From: Streptomyces klenkii
Lineage (GTDB): Bacteria > Actinomycetota > Actinomycetes > Streptomycetales > Streptomycetaceae
Length of the DNA stretch: 46,582 nucleotides
Assembly (NCBI RefSeq): GCF_003626645.1
Contig: NZ_RBAM01000027.1
Span: 1 to 46,582 of the forward strand
Reading direction: 5' to 3'
The position numbers and the translations under genes are program-made. How positions within the stretch are numbered: position 1 is the first letter of the stretch; every line of letters starts with the position of its first letter. The notes below the pieces were generated by a model. The model did not search any database. It was given only the letters and a program-made list of their open reading frames with translations, and had not been told where the DNA came from. Positions 7,898 to 17,187 of the stretch are shown in pieces.

Positions 7898-10119
7898 TTG
7901 GCGGACTCGTCCTTGGTCTCGTCGGCCTTGTCGCCGTCCTCGCCCTCGATGACCGGGATCAGCGAGAGCTTGCCGCGCTGGTCGATCTCGGCGATCTCGA
8001 CCTGGACCTTCTGGCCCACGCCGAGCACGTCCTCGACGTTCTCCACGCGCTTGCCGCCGGCGAGCTTACGGATCTGCGAGATGTGCAGCAGGCCGTCCTT
8101 GCCCGGCATGAGGGAGACGAAGGCACCGAAGGTGGTGGTCTTGACGACCGTACCCAGGTAGCGCTCGCCGACCTCCGGCATGGTCGGGTTGGCGATGCCG
8201 TTGATCGTGGCGCGGGCGGCCTCGGCGGCCGGGCCGTCGGCGGCACCGATGTAGATGGTGCCGTCGTCCTCGATCGTGATCTCGGCGCCGGTGTCCTCCT
8301 GGATCTGGTTGATCATCTTGCCCTTGGGGCCGATGACCTCACCGATCTTGTCCACGGGGATCTTGACGGTGATGATCCGCGGGGCGTTCGGGGACATCTC
8401 GTCCGGCGTGTCGATGGCCTCCATCATCACGTCGAGGATGTGGAGACGGGCGTCGCGGGCCTGCTTGAGGGCCGCGGCCAGGACGGAGGCCGGGATGCCG
8501 TCCAGCTTGGTGTCGAGCTGGAGCGCGGTGACGAACTCCTTCGTGCCGGCGACCTTGAAGTCCATGTCACCGAACGCGTCCTCCGCACCGAGGATGTCGG
8601 TGAGGGCGACGTAGTGCGTCTTGCCGTCGATCTCCTCGGAGATCAGGCCCATGGCGATGCCGGCGACGGGGGCCTTCAGGGGCACACCGGCGTTCAGCAG
8701 CGACATGGTGGAGGCGCAGACCGAGCCCATGGAGGTCGAGCCGTTGGAGCCGAGCGCCTCGGAGACCTGGCGGATGGCGTACGGGAACTCCTCGCGCGTC
8801 GGCAGGACGGGCACGATGGCCCGCTCGGCCAGGGCGCCGTGGCCGATCTCGCGGCGCTTCGGCGAACCGACGCGGCCGGTCTCACCGACGGAGTACGGCG
8901 GGAAGTTGTAGTTGTGCATGTAGCGCTTGCGGGTCACCGGGGAGAGGGTGTCCAGCTGCTGCTCCATGCGGAGCATGTTGAGGGTGGTGACGCCCAGGAT
9001 CTGGGTCTCGCCACGCTCGAACAGGGCGGAGCCGTGGACGCGCGGGATGGCCTCGACCTCGGCGGCGAGCGTACGGATGTCCGTAACGCCGCGGCCGTCG
9101 ATGCGCTTCTTCTCCTTGATGACGCGCTCACGGACCAGGGACTTGGTCAGCGAGCGGTACGCCGCGGAGATCTCCTTCTCGCGGCCCTCGAACTCCGGCA
9201 GGAGCTTCTCGGCGGCGATCTCCTTGACGCGGTCGATCTCGGTCTCGCGCTCCTGCTTGCCGGCGATGGTGAGCGCCTTGGCGAGCTCGCCGCGGACGGC
9301 CTTGGTCAGGGCGGCCAGGACGTCGTCCTGGTAGTCCAGGAAGACCGGGAACTCGCCCTCGGGCTTGGCGGCCTTGGAGGCGAGCTCGGACTGGGCGCGG
9401 CACAGCACCTTGATGAAGGGCTTCGCGGCCTCGAGACCGGCGGCGACGACCTCCTCGGTGGGGGCGTCGGCGCCGTCCTTGACCAGCTGGATGGTCTTCT
9501 CGGTGGCCTCGGCCTCGACCATCATGATCGCGACGTCGCCGTCCTCCAGGACGCGGCCGGCCACGACCATGTCGAAGACGGCGTCCTCGAGCTCGGTGTG
9601 GGTCGGGAACGCGACCCACTGGCCCTTGATCAGGGCGACGCGGGTGGCGCCGATCGGACCGGAGAAGGGCAGGCCCGCGAGCTGCGTGGAGCAGGAGGCG
9701 GCGTTGATGGCGACCACGTCGTAGAGGTGGTCGGGGTTGAGCGCCATGACCGTCTCGACGATCTGGATCTCGTTGCGCAGGCCCTTCTTGAAGGAGGGGC
9801 GCAGCGGGCGGTCGATCAGGCGGCAGGTGAGGACGGCGTCCTCGGAGGGCCGGCCCTCACGGCGGAAGAAGGAGCCGGGGATCTTGCCGGCCGCGTACAT
9901 CCGCTCCTCGACGTCCACCGTCAGGGGGAAGAAGTCGAGCTGGTCCTTGGGCTTCTTGGAAGCGGTGGTCGCCGACATCACCATGGTGTCGTCGTCCAGG
10001 TACGCCACGGCGGAACCGGCGGCCTGCTTGGCCAGGCGGCCCGTCTCGAAGCGGATGGTGCGGGTGCCGAAGGCGCCGTTGTCGATGACGGCCTCGGCGT
10101 AGTGGGTCTCGTTCTCCAC
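7894..10119 (-). CDS. pnp: Polyribonucleotide nucleotidyltransferase (PNPase)
   Basis: 741 aa, full length. Phosphorolytic 3'-5' exoribonuclease that in Streptomyces also polymerises RNA 3' tails. Two RNase PH domains are seen (about residues 15-150 and 335-560, with FFRREGRPSEDAVLTCRLIDRPLRP and MGSVCAST). A KH domain follows (IGKVIGPKG-type, here IGEVIGPKGKMINQIQ), then an S1 domain (RYLGTVVKTTTFGAFVSLMPGKDGLLHIS) and an acidic tail. The GTG start has GAGGAGATA upstream. It lies 265 bp beyond rpsO with a large hairpin between them, matching the classic rpsO-pnp operon in which the hairpin is an RNase III cleavage site. Confidence 0.98.
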   Translation of the reverse strand: MENETHYAEAVIDNGAFGTRTIRFETGRLAKQAAGSAVAYLDDDTMVMSATTASKKPKDQLDFFPLTVDVEERMYAAGKIPGSFFRREGRPSEDAVLTCRLIDRPLRPSFKKGLRNEIQIVETVMALNPDHLYDVVAINAASCSTQLAGLPFSGPIGATRVALIKGQWVAFPTHTELEDAVFDMVVAGRVLEDGDVAIMMVEAEATEKTIQLVKDGADAPTEEVVAAGLEAAKPFIKVLCRAQSELASKAAKPEGEFPVFLDYQDDVLAALTKAVRGELAKALTIAGKQERETEIDRVKEIAAEKLLPEFEGREKEISAAYRSLTKSLVRERVIKEKKRIDGRGVTDIRTLAAEVEAIPRVHGSALFERGETQILGVTTLNMLRMEQQLDTLSPVTRKRYMHNYNFPPYSVGETGRVGSPKRREIGHGALAERAIVPVLPTREEFPYAIRQVSEALGSNGSTSMGSVCASTMSLLNAGVPLKAPVAGIAMGLISEEIDGKTHYVALTDILGAEDAFGDMDFKVAGTKEFVTALQLDTKLDGIPASVLAAALKQARDARLHILDVMMEAIDTPDEMSPNAPRIITVKIPVDKIGEVIGPKGKMINQIQEDTGAEITIEDDGTIYIGAADGPAAEAARATINGIANPTMPEVGERYLGTVVKTTTFGAFVSLMPGKDGLLHISQIRKLAGGKRVENVEDVLGVGQKVQVEIAEIDQRGKLSLIPVIEGEDGDKADETKDESAK

Positions 10120-10340
10120 CAGGGATATCTCCTCGTCTGCGTCCCGGCCCGTGTGGCGGGGACGGTGGCGGAGGAGCGTCTGTGCTGGCCGGTCTTCGAT
10201 CGAAGCACCCGGATTTCCCTGATCCGGGGGCCACTACCGAGGACCGGCGGCGAGCGGAGCGCTCCTCCTCGTACGGTTCGGCACTAATGCCGTCGTGGAA
10301 ACCAGACTACAAAGGTTCTGCTGTCCACGAGATACGCAAA
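10120..10340 (-). promoter_or_regulatory. pnp: pnp leader with several inverted repeats
   Basis: The 5' region of pnp after the intercistronic hairpin. Visible elements are CGGCA-TTAG-TGCCG near 10280, CCCGGAT-N7-ATCCGGG near 10210-10230, the 12-bp palindrome CTTCGATCGAAG near 10196-10207, and the ribosome-binding site. A TAGTCT -10-like sequence occurs near 10303-10308 on the minus strand without a convincing -35. It could be a pnp promoter separate from readthrough from rpsO. Confidence 0.4.
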
Positions 10341-10373
10341 GGGAGCGGCTCCCAGATGGTGGGAACCGCTCCC
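10341..10373 (-). terminator. rpsO-pnp intercistronic hairpin
   Basis: A 13-bp stem (GGGAGCGG/CCGCTCCC outer, a T-A and a wobble, then CCC/GGG) with a 7-nt loop ACCATCT and TTT following. It starts 11 bases past the rpsO stop. By position it matches the known Streptomyces rpsO-pnp hairpin that acts as a partial terminator and RNase III processing site. That function is taken from the literature on the operon, not shown here. Confidence 0.8.
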
Positions 10374-10384
10374 TTCACGGTGTC

Positions 10385-10672
10385 TTACTTGGCGCCGGCG
10401 GCACCGCGGCGGATGCCGAGGCGCTCGACCAGGGCGCGGAAGCGCGTGATGTCCTTCTTGGCCAGGTACTGCAGCAGGCGGCGACGCTGGCCGACCAGGA
10501 GCAGCAGACCACGACGGGAGTGGTGGTCGTGCTTGTGCTGCTTGAGGTGCTCGGTCAGGTCCGAGATGCGGCGGGTCAGCATGGCGACCTGGACCTCGGG
10601 GGAGCCGGTGTCGCCCTCCTTGGTGGCGAACTCGGCCATGATCTGCTTCTTCGTAGCGGCGTCGAGCGACAC
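10385..10672 (-). CDS. rpsO: 30S ribosomal protein S15
   Basis: 95 aa, slightly longer than the 88-89 aa of enterobacteria, as in other actinomycetes. Binds 16S rRNA helices 20-22 early in 30S assembly. Family features seen: GDTGSPEVQVAMLTRRI, HLKQHKHDHHSRRGLL and the C-terminal RRRLLQYLAKKD. The GTG start at 10672 has GAAGGAG eight bases upstream. The 5' region holds a 6-bp hairpin (10710-10731). Rpso commonly autoregulates its mRNA in other bacteria; I cannot show that here. Confidence 0.98.
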   Translation of the reverse strand: MSLDAATKKQIMAEFATKEGDTGSPEVQVAMLTRRISDLTEHLKQHKHDHHSRRGLLLLVGQRRRLLQYLAKKDITRFRALVERLGIRRGAAGAK

Positions 10673-10709
10673 GCGGTACTCCTTCTGAGTGTCTTTTGGC
10701 CACCGAGTG

Positions 10710-10731
10710 CCCCTGGTCTCTTACTCAGGGG
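10710..10731 (-). promoter_or_regulatory. rpsO: Hairpin in the rpsO leader
   Basis: CCCCTG-N10-CAGGGG on the minus strand, about 40 bases ahead of the rpsO start. It is a possible S15-binding autoregulatory element, since many phyla have unrelated S15 leader structures, but I do not recognise a known family. Confidence 0.35.
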
Positions 10732-10894
10732 AGCTTCCGTTACTCGGGAGGCGGGGTCCGCTGGGCGCTGTCCCCAGAAGCCGGTGAAGGCACTCCGGAG
10801 GCGCGTACACAAACGGCCGTTGCACAGAGTACCAGGCTGGGCTAGTGGGCCGGCCGCGGGAGGGGGAGGGGGGCTCGCGGGGGGGCGAGCCTGG

Positions 10895-11105
10895 GCCTCA
10901 TGCGGGGCTGCGGGGGGCCTCGTGCGGAGGTCCATCTGCGCCTCGTGCGGGGGGCTGCGCGGGGCCTCATGCGGGGCTGCGTGAGGCTCTCGTGCAGGCG
11001 CTTCATGCGGGGGCTGGTCGCCGCCTCATGCGGGCGCCTCATGCGGCGACGGCACAGGCCTCGTGCGGGCGCCTCGTGGCCGCCCCGTGCGGCCGCCTCA
11101 TGCGG
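10895..11105. repeat. Intergenic cluster of GCCTCATGCGG elements
   Basis: Five exact GCCTCATGCGG copies start at 10895, 10964, 11023, 11036 and 11095, all in the same orientation. GCCTCGTGCGG variants lie at 10917, 10940 and 11058, and a CTTCATGCGG form near 11011. The cluster fills the space between the eccD stop and the rpsO upstream region. The rest of 10673-11109 is GC-rich with no coding signal. The same 9-mer core recurs throughout the right three quarters of the window. Confidence 0.85.
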
Positions 11106-11109
11106 CGCC

Positions 11110-12564
11110 TCAGCCCGCCGAAAGGCTGCGGGCCGCCGAGTACAGGTCGAGGACCGCCAGGCACAAGGGTACGAGCGCCAGGAGCAGGGTGCTTTCGGCC
11201 AGGTCCGAGACGCGCCCCCAAAAGGGTGAAAGGCCCTTGGCGGGGACGATCAGCGCGACGGCGGTGAGCAGACCGCCACCGAGGGTGATGGCAGCGGCCA
11301 GCCAGAGCGTACGGACGTCCAGGGAGCCGCCGGTCGCTCCGGCGGGAGGCAGGAGGGAGAGGCCGAGGACGAGCAGCACGAGGGCCGCGAGGCCCGCGCC
11401 GAGGACGGCGGCGACCTGGGCGGTGTAGCGGAAGAGGCGGGCGCGCAGCAGCATCGCCAGGCCGGCGGTGAGGGCGAGGAGCCGGGGCCAGGGGCCGCCG
11501 CCCGGGGCGAAGGCCAGGACGGCCGTGGAACCGGTTACGACGGCCGCGCAGCCGCCGACGAGGCCGAGCAGCAGCTCGTGTCCGCGGCGGACCTGTGCGG
11601 CGATGCGCGGGGCGTCCACGGGGTCGGCCTGCGGGGCGCCGCCGCGGGAGGCCGTCCGGTCCGCGGTGACCGCGGAGCGCGGGGCGGCGTAGCCGATGGG
11701 GAGGCGGGCGACGCGGGCGGAGAGGCCGGGCAGGAAGGCGACGGCCCCTATGGCGACGACGGCGCAGACGGCGGCGGCATCGGCCGGGCGGGCCTCGGTG
11801 AGGACGGCGCAGAAGGCGGCCACGGTGCCGGTGGCCGCGGCGGCCAGAGCGGCGACGAAGGGGGCGTCGCCGGCCGGCATGACGGCGACGAGCACGGCGG
11901 CGGCGACGAGCACGGTCGCGCAGCCCAGCAGGAACTGCAGCCGGCCCGCCCCCTCGCCCGGGGCGGGGGCGAGGATCCCCGTTCCGGCGATCATCACGTG
12001 CGGGAGGGCGGCGAGGCCCAGGGCGACGGCGGACGCGCGGTCCGCGTACACCCGGGCCCGTACGCCCGCGAGGGCCGTCAGCAGCACGCCGGCGGCAGCG
12101 GCGACGGCACCCGGCAGGCCGTGCATGTCGTGCCGGGCCGGGTCGGCGAACCACAGGGCGAGGCCCATGAGGGCGAGCAGCAGCGCCCCGCCGACCAGGC
12201 CGCAGGCGCGCAGGAGGCCGTCGTTCCAGAGGGTGTGGTCGCGGGTGACGGCGGAGGCTACGGCGTCGCTGACGTCGTCGTGCACGGCGGGCGGCAGGGA
12301 CTCCGCGAAGGGGCGCAGCGCGAGCAGGTCGCCGTCGAGGACGCGCTGGGCGGCGAGCGAGCGGGCGCTGTCGAGGACGGTGCCGTCGCGGCGTACGAGG
12401 TGGTAGCCGGTGGGGGTGCCGGCCGGCTGGGTCTGGCCGGTCAGGCGCAGGATCTCCGGGTACACGTCGGCGACGGCGATGTCGTCCGGCAGGGCGACGT
12501 CTATCCGGCTGTCGGGCGCGACGACGGTCACTCGGCAGAAGCCGGTCGCAGCGGGCGTACTCAC
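11110..12564 (-). CDS. eccD: Type VII (ESX) secretion integral membrane protein EccD
   Basis: 484 aa. An N-terminal ubiquitin-like domain (about residues 8-85: CRVTVVAPDSRIDVALPDDI through GDLLALRPF) is followed by about eleven hydrophobic membrane segments from residue 118 to the C-terminus. This is the EccD layout, in which two copies line the ESX membrane pore. The GTG start has AAGGGG upstream. It is divergent from eccC across 241 bp that contain facing -10 boxes. Family assignment is strong from the architecture and the adjacent eccC. The gene ends just before the repeat cluster at 10895-11105. Confidence 0.92.
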   Translation of the reverse strand: MSTPAATGFCRVTVVAPDSRIDVALPDDIAVADVYPEILRLTGQTQPAGTPTGYHLVRRDGTVLDSARSLAAQRVLDGDLLALRPFAESLPPAVHDDVSDAVASAVTRDHTLWNDGLLRACGLVGGALLLALMGLALWFADPARHDMHGLPGAVAAAAGVLLTALAGVRARVYADRASAVALGLAALPHVMIAGTGILAPAPGEGAGRLQFLLGCATVLVAAAVLVAVMPAGDAPFVAALAAAATGTVAAFCAVLTEARPADAAAVCAVVAIGAVAFLPGLSARVARLPIGYAAPRSAVTADRTASRGGAPQADPVDAPRIAAQVRRGHELLLGLVGGCAAVVTGSTAVLAFAPGGGPWPRLLALTAGLAMLLRARLFRYTAQVAAVLGAGLAALVLLVLGLSLLPPAGATGGSLDVRTLWLAAAITLGGGLLTAVALIVPAKGLSPFWGRVSDLAESTLLLALVPLCLAVLDLYSAARSLSAG

Positions 12565-12805
12565 CTATCAGGCCCCTTGATTCACTTGGTTCACGGTGCG
12601 CGGCCGTTGCTCCGAGGGCGGCTGTTCCCGCCCCGTGCGTGCCGGCCCGCGCGCGGCTGTGCGCGACTGTGCGGCCACCCTATCCGGGGGCTCCCGTACG
12701 TACGTCGATAGGATCACCGTTCCGCGCAGGGGGGCCGTCGCCGATGGGGCGACAGGCGGCACCGCGCGGAACTGTTCTTGCCGTGCGGAGGGGTTGAGGC
12801 ATCCG
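12565..12805. promoter_or_regulatory. eccD-eccC divergent promoter region and structured eccC leader
   Basis: Two facing -10 hexamers: TAGGGT on the minus strand (12677-12682) toward eccD and TAGGAT on the plus strand (12709-12714) toward eccC. They lie in the inverted pair CCTATC (12679-12684) / GATAGG (12707-12712), with CGTACGTACG (12695-12704) between. Neither has a good -35. The eccC transcript should start near 12721, at the edge of a nested hairpin: outer arms GTTCCGCGC 12719-12727 and GCGCGGAAC 12764-12772, inner arms GTCGCC 12737-12742 and GGCGAC 12748-12753. Confidence 0.55.
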
Positions 12806-15800
12806 GTGAGCCAGATCGTGGTCAGTCGTCCCCCGCGGGCCCTGCCGCCGGAGGTGCCCGGCGAGGAGGTCCTCCTGGAGGCGCCCCCGGAGCTGCCGAG
12901 GGACCGTCAGGAGGGGCTGCTGATGCAGCTGCTGCCGACGCTCGGCATGGCCTCGTCGATGGTGTACTTCTTCATGCCCGGCGCCGCCCCCATGATGAAG
13001 ATCATGGGCGTGCTGATGATGTGCTCGACGCTCGGCATGACCGTCGCCATGATCGTCCGGCACCGGCAGGGCACCCAGGGGCGGACCGCGGACATGCGCC
13101 GCGACTACCTCAAGTACTTGTCGCAGACCCGGCGCACCGTGCAGCGCACGGCCAAGGCGCAGCGGGACGCGCAGTTCTACCTGCACCCCTCCCCCGACCA
13201 GCTGTGGTCGGTGGTGGCCGAGGGCACGAGGCTGTGGGAGCGGCGCGCGAGCGACGACGACTTCGCGCAGGTGCGCGTCGGGCTGGGCACGCAGCAGCTC
13301 GCGACGCCGCTGGTGGCGCCCGAGACGGCGCCGATAGACGAGTTGGAGCCGCTGACGACGGGAGCGATGCAGCAGTTCCTGGCGACGCACGGTTCGCTGG
13401 ACGGCATGCCGGTGGCGCTGTCGTTGCGCGCCTTCTACCACGTGACGCTGTCGGGCGACCCGGAGTCGGTGCACGGGGCGGCGCGGGCCCTGGTGGCGCA
13501 GCTGGTGACGCTGCATTCGCCGGAGGACCTCGTGGTGGCCGTGGTCTCCGCACGGGGCGCGGCGTCGTACTGGGAGTGGACGAAGTGGCTGCCCCACGTG
13601 CAGGTGCCCGGGGCGGCGGACGGGGCCGGCATGAGGCGGCTGATCGGGGACGACCTGACGGAGCTGGAGGACCTGCTGCGGCCGCGTCTGGAGGGCCGTA
13701 CGCGGTTCAGCCGGGACGGTCAGCCGGTGCTGGACCAGCCGCACGTGGTGGTCGTGCTGGACGGCGCCGCGGTGCCGGCGGACTCGGTGTTCGCGGCGCC
13801 CGAGGGGCTGCAAGGCGTGACCGTCGTCGAGGTGGTGACGGGCGATCTGGGCGAGCCGCGCGGCGGGCTGTCGGTGGTCGTGCAGCCGGGTTCGCTGCGG
13901 CTGGTGTCGCAGGTAGCTGTCTACGAGGGGGTGCCGGACACCCTCGCCATGGAGGCCGCGGAGGCGCTCGCGCGGCAGCTGGCGCCGCTGCGCATGGGCG
14001 GGGGCGGCGACGGCGACGAGCCGCTGCTGGCGAACCTGGACTTCACGGATCTGCTGGGACTGGGCGACGCGGGCTCGGTGGACGCGGCGCGCACGTGGCG
14101 GCCGCGGTCGGCGGCGGAGCGGCTGCGGGTGCCGATCGGCGTCAGCGAAGACGGCGCCCCCGTGATGCTGGACCTGAAGGAGGCCGCGCAGGACGGCATG
14201 GGGCCGCACGGGCTGTGCGTCGGCGCGACCGGCTCCGGCAAGTCCGAGCTGCTGCGCACCCTGGTGCTGGGGCTCGCGGTCACGCACAGCTCCGAGACGC
14301 TGAACTTCGTCCTGGCCGACTTCAAGGGCGGTGCGACGTTCGCGGGCATGTCGGAGATGCCGCACGTGGCCGCCGTGATCACCAACCTCGCCGACGACCT
14401 GACGCTGGTCGACCGCATGCGCGACTCGATCACGGGTGAGCTGCAGCGCCGGCAGGAGCTGCTGCGGTCGGCGGGCAGCTACGCCAACATCCACGACTAC
14501 GAGAAGGCGCGGGCAGCCGGTGCCGCCCTGGAGCCGCTGGCCTCACTCGTCCTGGTGATCGACGAGTTCAGCGAGCTGTTGACGGCCAAGCCCGACTTCA
14601 TCGACATGTTCATCCAGATCGGCCGCATCGGCCGGTCCCTGGGCGTACACCTGCTGCTGGCCTCGCAGCGGCTGGAGGAGGGCCGGCTGCGCGGCCTGGA
14701 GACGTACCTGTCGTACCGGATCGGCCTGCGGACGTTCTCGGCCGCGGAGTCGCGCACGGTGCTCGGCGTGCCGGACGCGTACCACCTGCCGTCGGTGCCG
14801 GGCTCGGGCTACCTGAAGTTCGGTACGGACGAGATGACGCGCTTCAAGGCGGCGTACGTCTCGGGCACGTACCGGCAGGACGCGCGCACGGGGCCCGGCA
14901 CGGGGCCGCTGCCGATCGAGCGCCGCCCCGTGCTGTTCACCGCCGAACCGGTCCCGGTCACCTACACCGCCCCGGCGGCCGTGACGCCCTCGTCGCCCGC
15001 CCCGGGCGACGACGCGCTCGCGGACACGGTCCTCGACGTGATCGTGCGCCGGCTGGAGGGCCAGGGCCCGCCGGCCCACCAGGTGTGGCTGCCGCCGCTG
15101 GACCGGTCCGCGGCCCTCGACGAGCTCCTGCCTCCCCTCTCGGCCGTGCCGGGCCGCGGCCTCACGGCGCCCGAGCATCCGCGCCTCGGCCGCCTCAGCG
15201 TGCCGATCGGCCTGGTCGACAAGCCCTTCGAGCAGCGCCGGGACGTGCTGTACCGCGACTTCTCGGGCGCGGCGGGCAACATGCTCGTCGTCGGCGGCCC
15301 GCAGTCCGGCAAGTCGACGCTGATGCGGACGCTCGTGTCGGCCTTCGCGCTGACGCACACCCCGGCCGAGGTGCAGTTCTACGGGCTGGACTTCGGCGGT
15401 GGCGGCATGAGCGCGATCGAGGGCCTGCCGCACGTGGGCGGCGTGGCGTCCCGGCTCGACCCCGAGCGGGTGCGCCGTACGGTCGCCGAGGTGGCGGGCG
15501 TCCTGGCCCGCCGCGAGGAGTACTTCCGGGCGAACGGCATCGACTCGATCGGCACGTTCCGGCGGATGCGGGCGTCGGGTGAGATCACGGACCAGCCGTG
15601 GGGCGACGTGTTCCTCATCGTCGACGGGTGGGCGAGCTTCCGGCAGGAGTACGAGATGCTGGAGGGCCTCGTCTCCGACATCGCGGCGCGCGGCCTGGGC
15701 TACGGCGTCCACATCGTGGTGACCGCCTCCCGCAACATGGAGGTCCGCGCCTCCCTCAAGGACCAGCTCCTCAACCGGCTCGAACTGCGGCTCGGCGACA

Positions 15801-16762
15801 CCATGGACTCGGAGTTCGACCGCAAGGTCGCCGCCAACGTCCCCGCCGGGGTGCCCGGCCGCGGCCAGCTCCCCGAGAAGCTCCACTTCATGGCCGCGGT
15901 GCCCCGCACCGACTCCGACAGCGACCCCGAGACCCTCACCGACGGCACCGCCGCCATGGTGCGCGCCGTCAGCGAGGCATGGGGCGGCCCCGGCGCGCCC
16001 GGAGTGCGGCTCCTGCCGCGCCGGCTGCGCGCCGACGAACTGCCCAAGGGCTTCGAGCACCCGCAGCACGGCGTGGCCTTCGGCATCGACGAGACCAACC
16101 TGGAGCCGGTCTTCGTCGACTTCGAGACGGACCCGTTCTTCCTCGTCTTCGGCGAGAGCGAGTCCGGCAAGACCGCGCTGCTGCGCCTCTTGGCCAAGCA
16201 GATCACCGAGCGGTACGGCCCCGACGAGGCGAAGATCGTGGTCGGCGACTACCGCCGGACGCTCCTCGATGTCGTCCCGAGCACGCACCTGCTGGAGTAC
16301 GCGCCGATCGCCTCGGCCCTGACGGTGCACGCCGACGCCCTCAACCGCCTCATGGAGCGGCGCGCCCCGCAGCCCGACATCACGCCGCAGCAGCTGCGCG
16401 ACCGCAGCTGGTGGTCGGGCCCGCGCTTCTTCGTCATCATCGACGACTACGAGCTCGTCTCCACCGGCAGCGGCAACCCGCTCTCCGTCCTCACCGAGAA
16501 CCTGCCCTTCGCGCGCGACGTCGGCGTGCGCTTCATCATCGCGCGCAGCTCGGCGGGCGCGTCCCGGTCGATCTACGAGAGCTTCATGCAGCGGGTGAAG
16601 GATCTGGGCGCCCAGGGCGTGATCCTGTCCGGCGACCCGGGCGAGGGCGACCTGATCGGCGGCGTGCGGCCGCACCAGATGCCGCCGGGGCGCGGGTACT
16701 TCGTGTCGCGGAAGCGGGGCGTGCCGCTGGTGCAGGTGGGGTGGCTGCCGGAGGAAGTGTGA
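12806..16762 (+). CDS. eccC: Type VII (ESX) secretion FtsK/SpoIIIE ATPase EccC
   Basis: 1318 aa, a single polypeptide joining what is EccCa and EccCb in mycobacterial ESX-1. N-terminal hydrophobic segments (about residues 35-75) precede three FtsK-like ATPase domains. Walker A motifs are GATGSGKS (473-480), GGPQSGKS (830-837) and GESESGKT (1116-1123), all with the lysine. The Walker B strand of domain 1 is complete (LVLVIDEFSE). Domains 2 and 3 have LIVDGW and VIIDDYE, so the second lacks the usual acidic pair. This fits the known pattern in which domain 1 hydrolyses ATP and the others bind substrate. I place the GTG start at 12806 with GGAGGGG upstream. It is the motor of the secretion system. 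Confidence 0.96.
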   Translation: MSQIVVSRPPRALPPEVPGEEVLLEAPPELPRDRQEGLLMQLLPTLGMASSMVYFFMPGAAPMMKIMGVLMMCSTLGMTVAMIVRHRQGTQGRTADMRRDYLKYLSQTRRTVQRTAKAQRDAQFYLHPSPDQLWSVVAEGTRLWERRASDDDFAQVRVGLGTQQLATPLVAPETAPIDELEPLTTGAMQQFLATHGSLDGMPVALSLRAFYHVTLSGDPESVHGAARALVAQLVTLHSPEDLVVAVVSARGAASYWEWTKWLPHVQVPGAADGAGMRRLIGDDLTELEDLLRPRLEGRTRFSRDGQPVLDQPHVVVVLDGAAVPADSVFAAPEGLQGVTVVEVVTGDLGEPRGGLSVVVQPGSLRLVSQVAVYEGVPDTLAMEAAEALARQLAPLRMGGGGDGDEPLLANLDFTDLLGLGDAGSVDAARTWRPRSAAERLRVPIGVSEDGAPVMLDLKEAAQDGMGPHGLCVGATGSGKSELLRTLVLGLAVTHSSETLNFVLADFKGGATFAGMSEMPHVAAVITNLADDLTLVDRMRDSITGELQRRQELLRSAGSYANIHDYEKARAAGAALEPLASLVLVIDEFSELLTAKPDFIDMFIQIGRIGRSLGVHLLLASQRLEEGRLRGLETYLSYRIGLRTFSAAESRTVLGVPDAYHLPSVPGSGYLKFGTDEMTRFKAAYVSGTYRQDARTGPGTGPLPIERRPVLFTAEPVPVTYTAPAAVTPSSPAPGDDALADTVLDVIVRRLEGQGPPAHQVWLPPLDRSAALDELLPPLSAVPGRGLTAPEHPRLGRLSVPIGLVDKPFEQRRDVLYRDFSGAAGNMLVVGGPQSGKSTLMRTLVSAFALTHTPAEVQFYGLDFGGGGMSAIEGLPHVGGVASRLDPERVRRTVAEVAGVLARREEYFRANGIDSIGTFRRMRASGEITDQPWGDVFLIVDGWASFRQEYEMLEGLVSDIAARGLGYGVHIVVTASRNMEVRASLKDQLLNRLELRLGDTMDSEFDRKVAANVPAGVPGRGQLPEKLHFMAAVPRTDSDSDPETLTDGTAAMVRAVSEAWGGPGAPGVRLLPRRLRADELPKGFEHPQHGVAFGIDETNLEPVFVDFETDPFFLVFGESESGKTALLRLLAKQITERYGPDEAKIVVGDYRRTLLDVVPSTHLLEYAPIASALTVHADALNRLMERRAPQPDITPQQLRDRSWWSGPRFFVIIDDYELVSTGSGNPLSVLTENLPFARDVGVRFIIARSSAGASRSIYESFMQRVKDLGAQGVILSGDPGEGDLIGGVRPHQMPPGRGYFVSRKRGVPLVQVGWLPEEV

Positions 16763-16942
16763 GGGGGCCTTATACCACTCGACCCCGCGCCAGGGGCATT
16801 CTGCGAGCACCGTCCCGGAACCAACTCTGTGGTGGATCCATCCGGAGTACGCTGCTCACGACTGTTGCCCCGGTGGACGTCAACTGGCATGGCGTCCAGG
16901 GGAATCCGGCGGAATTGCGCACCGAAAGGCGGCCCCTGCCCC

Positions 16943-17173
16943 ATGGACGAACAAGAGAAGGACGAGCTCTACGCCCGTGACATCTCCGGTCTCGAATGGC
17001 TGAGCGCACCCGAGGCCAAGGACGACGAGGAGCGCGTCGAGATCGCCTACTTCTCCGATGGTGCAGTGGCGATGCGGTCCTCGACCGACCCCGACACCGT
17101 CCTGCGCTACACCCCGGCCGAGTGGCGGGCTTTCGTGCTGGGTGCGCGTGACGGCGAGTTCGATCTGCAGTAA
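16943..17173 (+). CDS. bldB: BldB-like DUF397 protein
   Basis: 76 aa from the ATG at 16943 (MDEQEKDELYARDISGLEW). The DUF397 signature is clear in the second half: VEIAYFSDGAVAMRSSTDP, then VLRYTPAEWRAFVLGARDGEF. In S. coelicolor, bldB, a DUF397 developmental gene needed for aerial hyphae, sits next to esxA/esxB. The position here between eccC and esxA supports bldB, but DUF397 paralogues are numerous. An in-frame ATG at 16889 would give 94 aa, nearer the 98 aa I recall for S. coelicolor BldB, so the start is uncertain. A TACGCT -10-like box lies near 16850. It is convergent with esxA across a strong terminator. Confidence 0.75.
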   Translation: MDEQEKDELYARDISGLEWLSAPEAKDDEERVEIAYFSDGAVAMRSSTDPDTVLRYTPAEWRAFVLGARDGEFDLQ

Positions 17174-17187
17174 TGCGGTGCAGCAAA

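Noticed and set aside
8105..8115. GCATGAGG match inside pnp
   Set aside because: Only eight of nine bases, and it encodes the S1 domain; counted as chance.
5732..10287. Long plus-strand frames opposite dapB, the M16 peptidase and pnp
   Set aside because: Antisense composition artefacts; the minus-strand genes have complete family motifs.
13629..13637. GCATGAGGC inside eccC
   Set aside because: Exact match, but in a different reading frame (Gly-Met-Arg-Arg) within a folded domain, so probably coincidental; kept in the count for honesty.
14543..16810. 755-codon minus-strand frame opposite eccC
   Set aside because: eccC has three intact Walker A motifs on the other strand; the antisense product has no recognisable domain.
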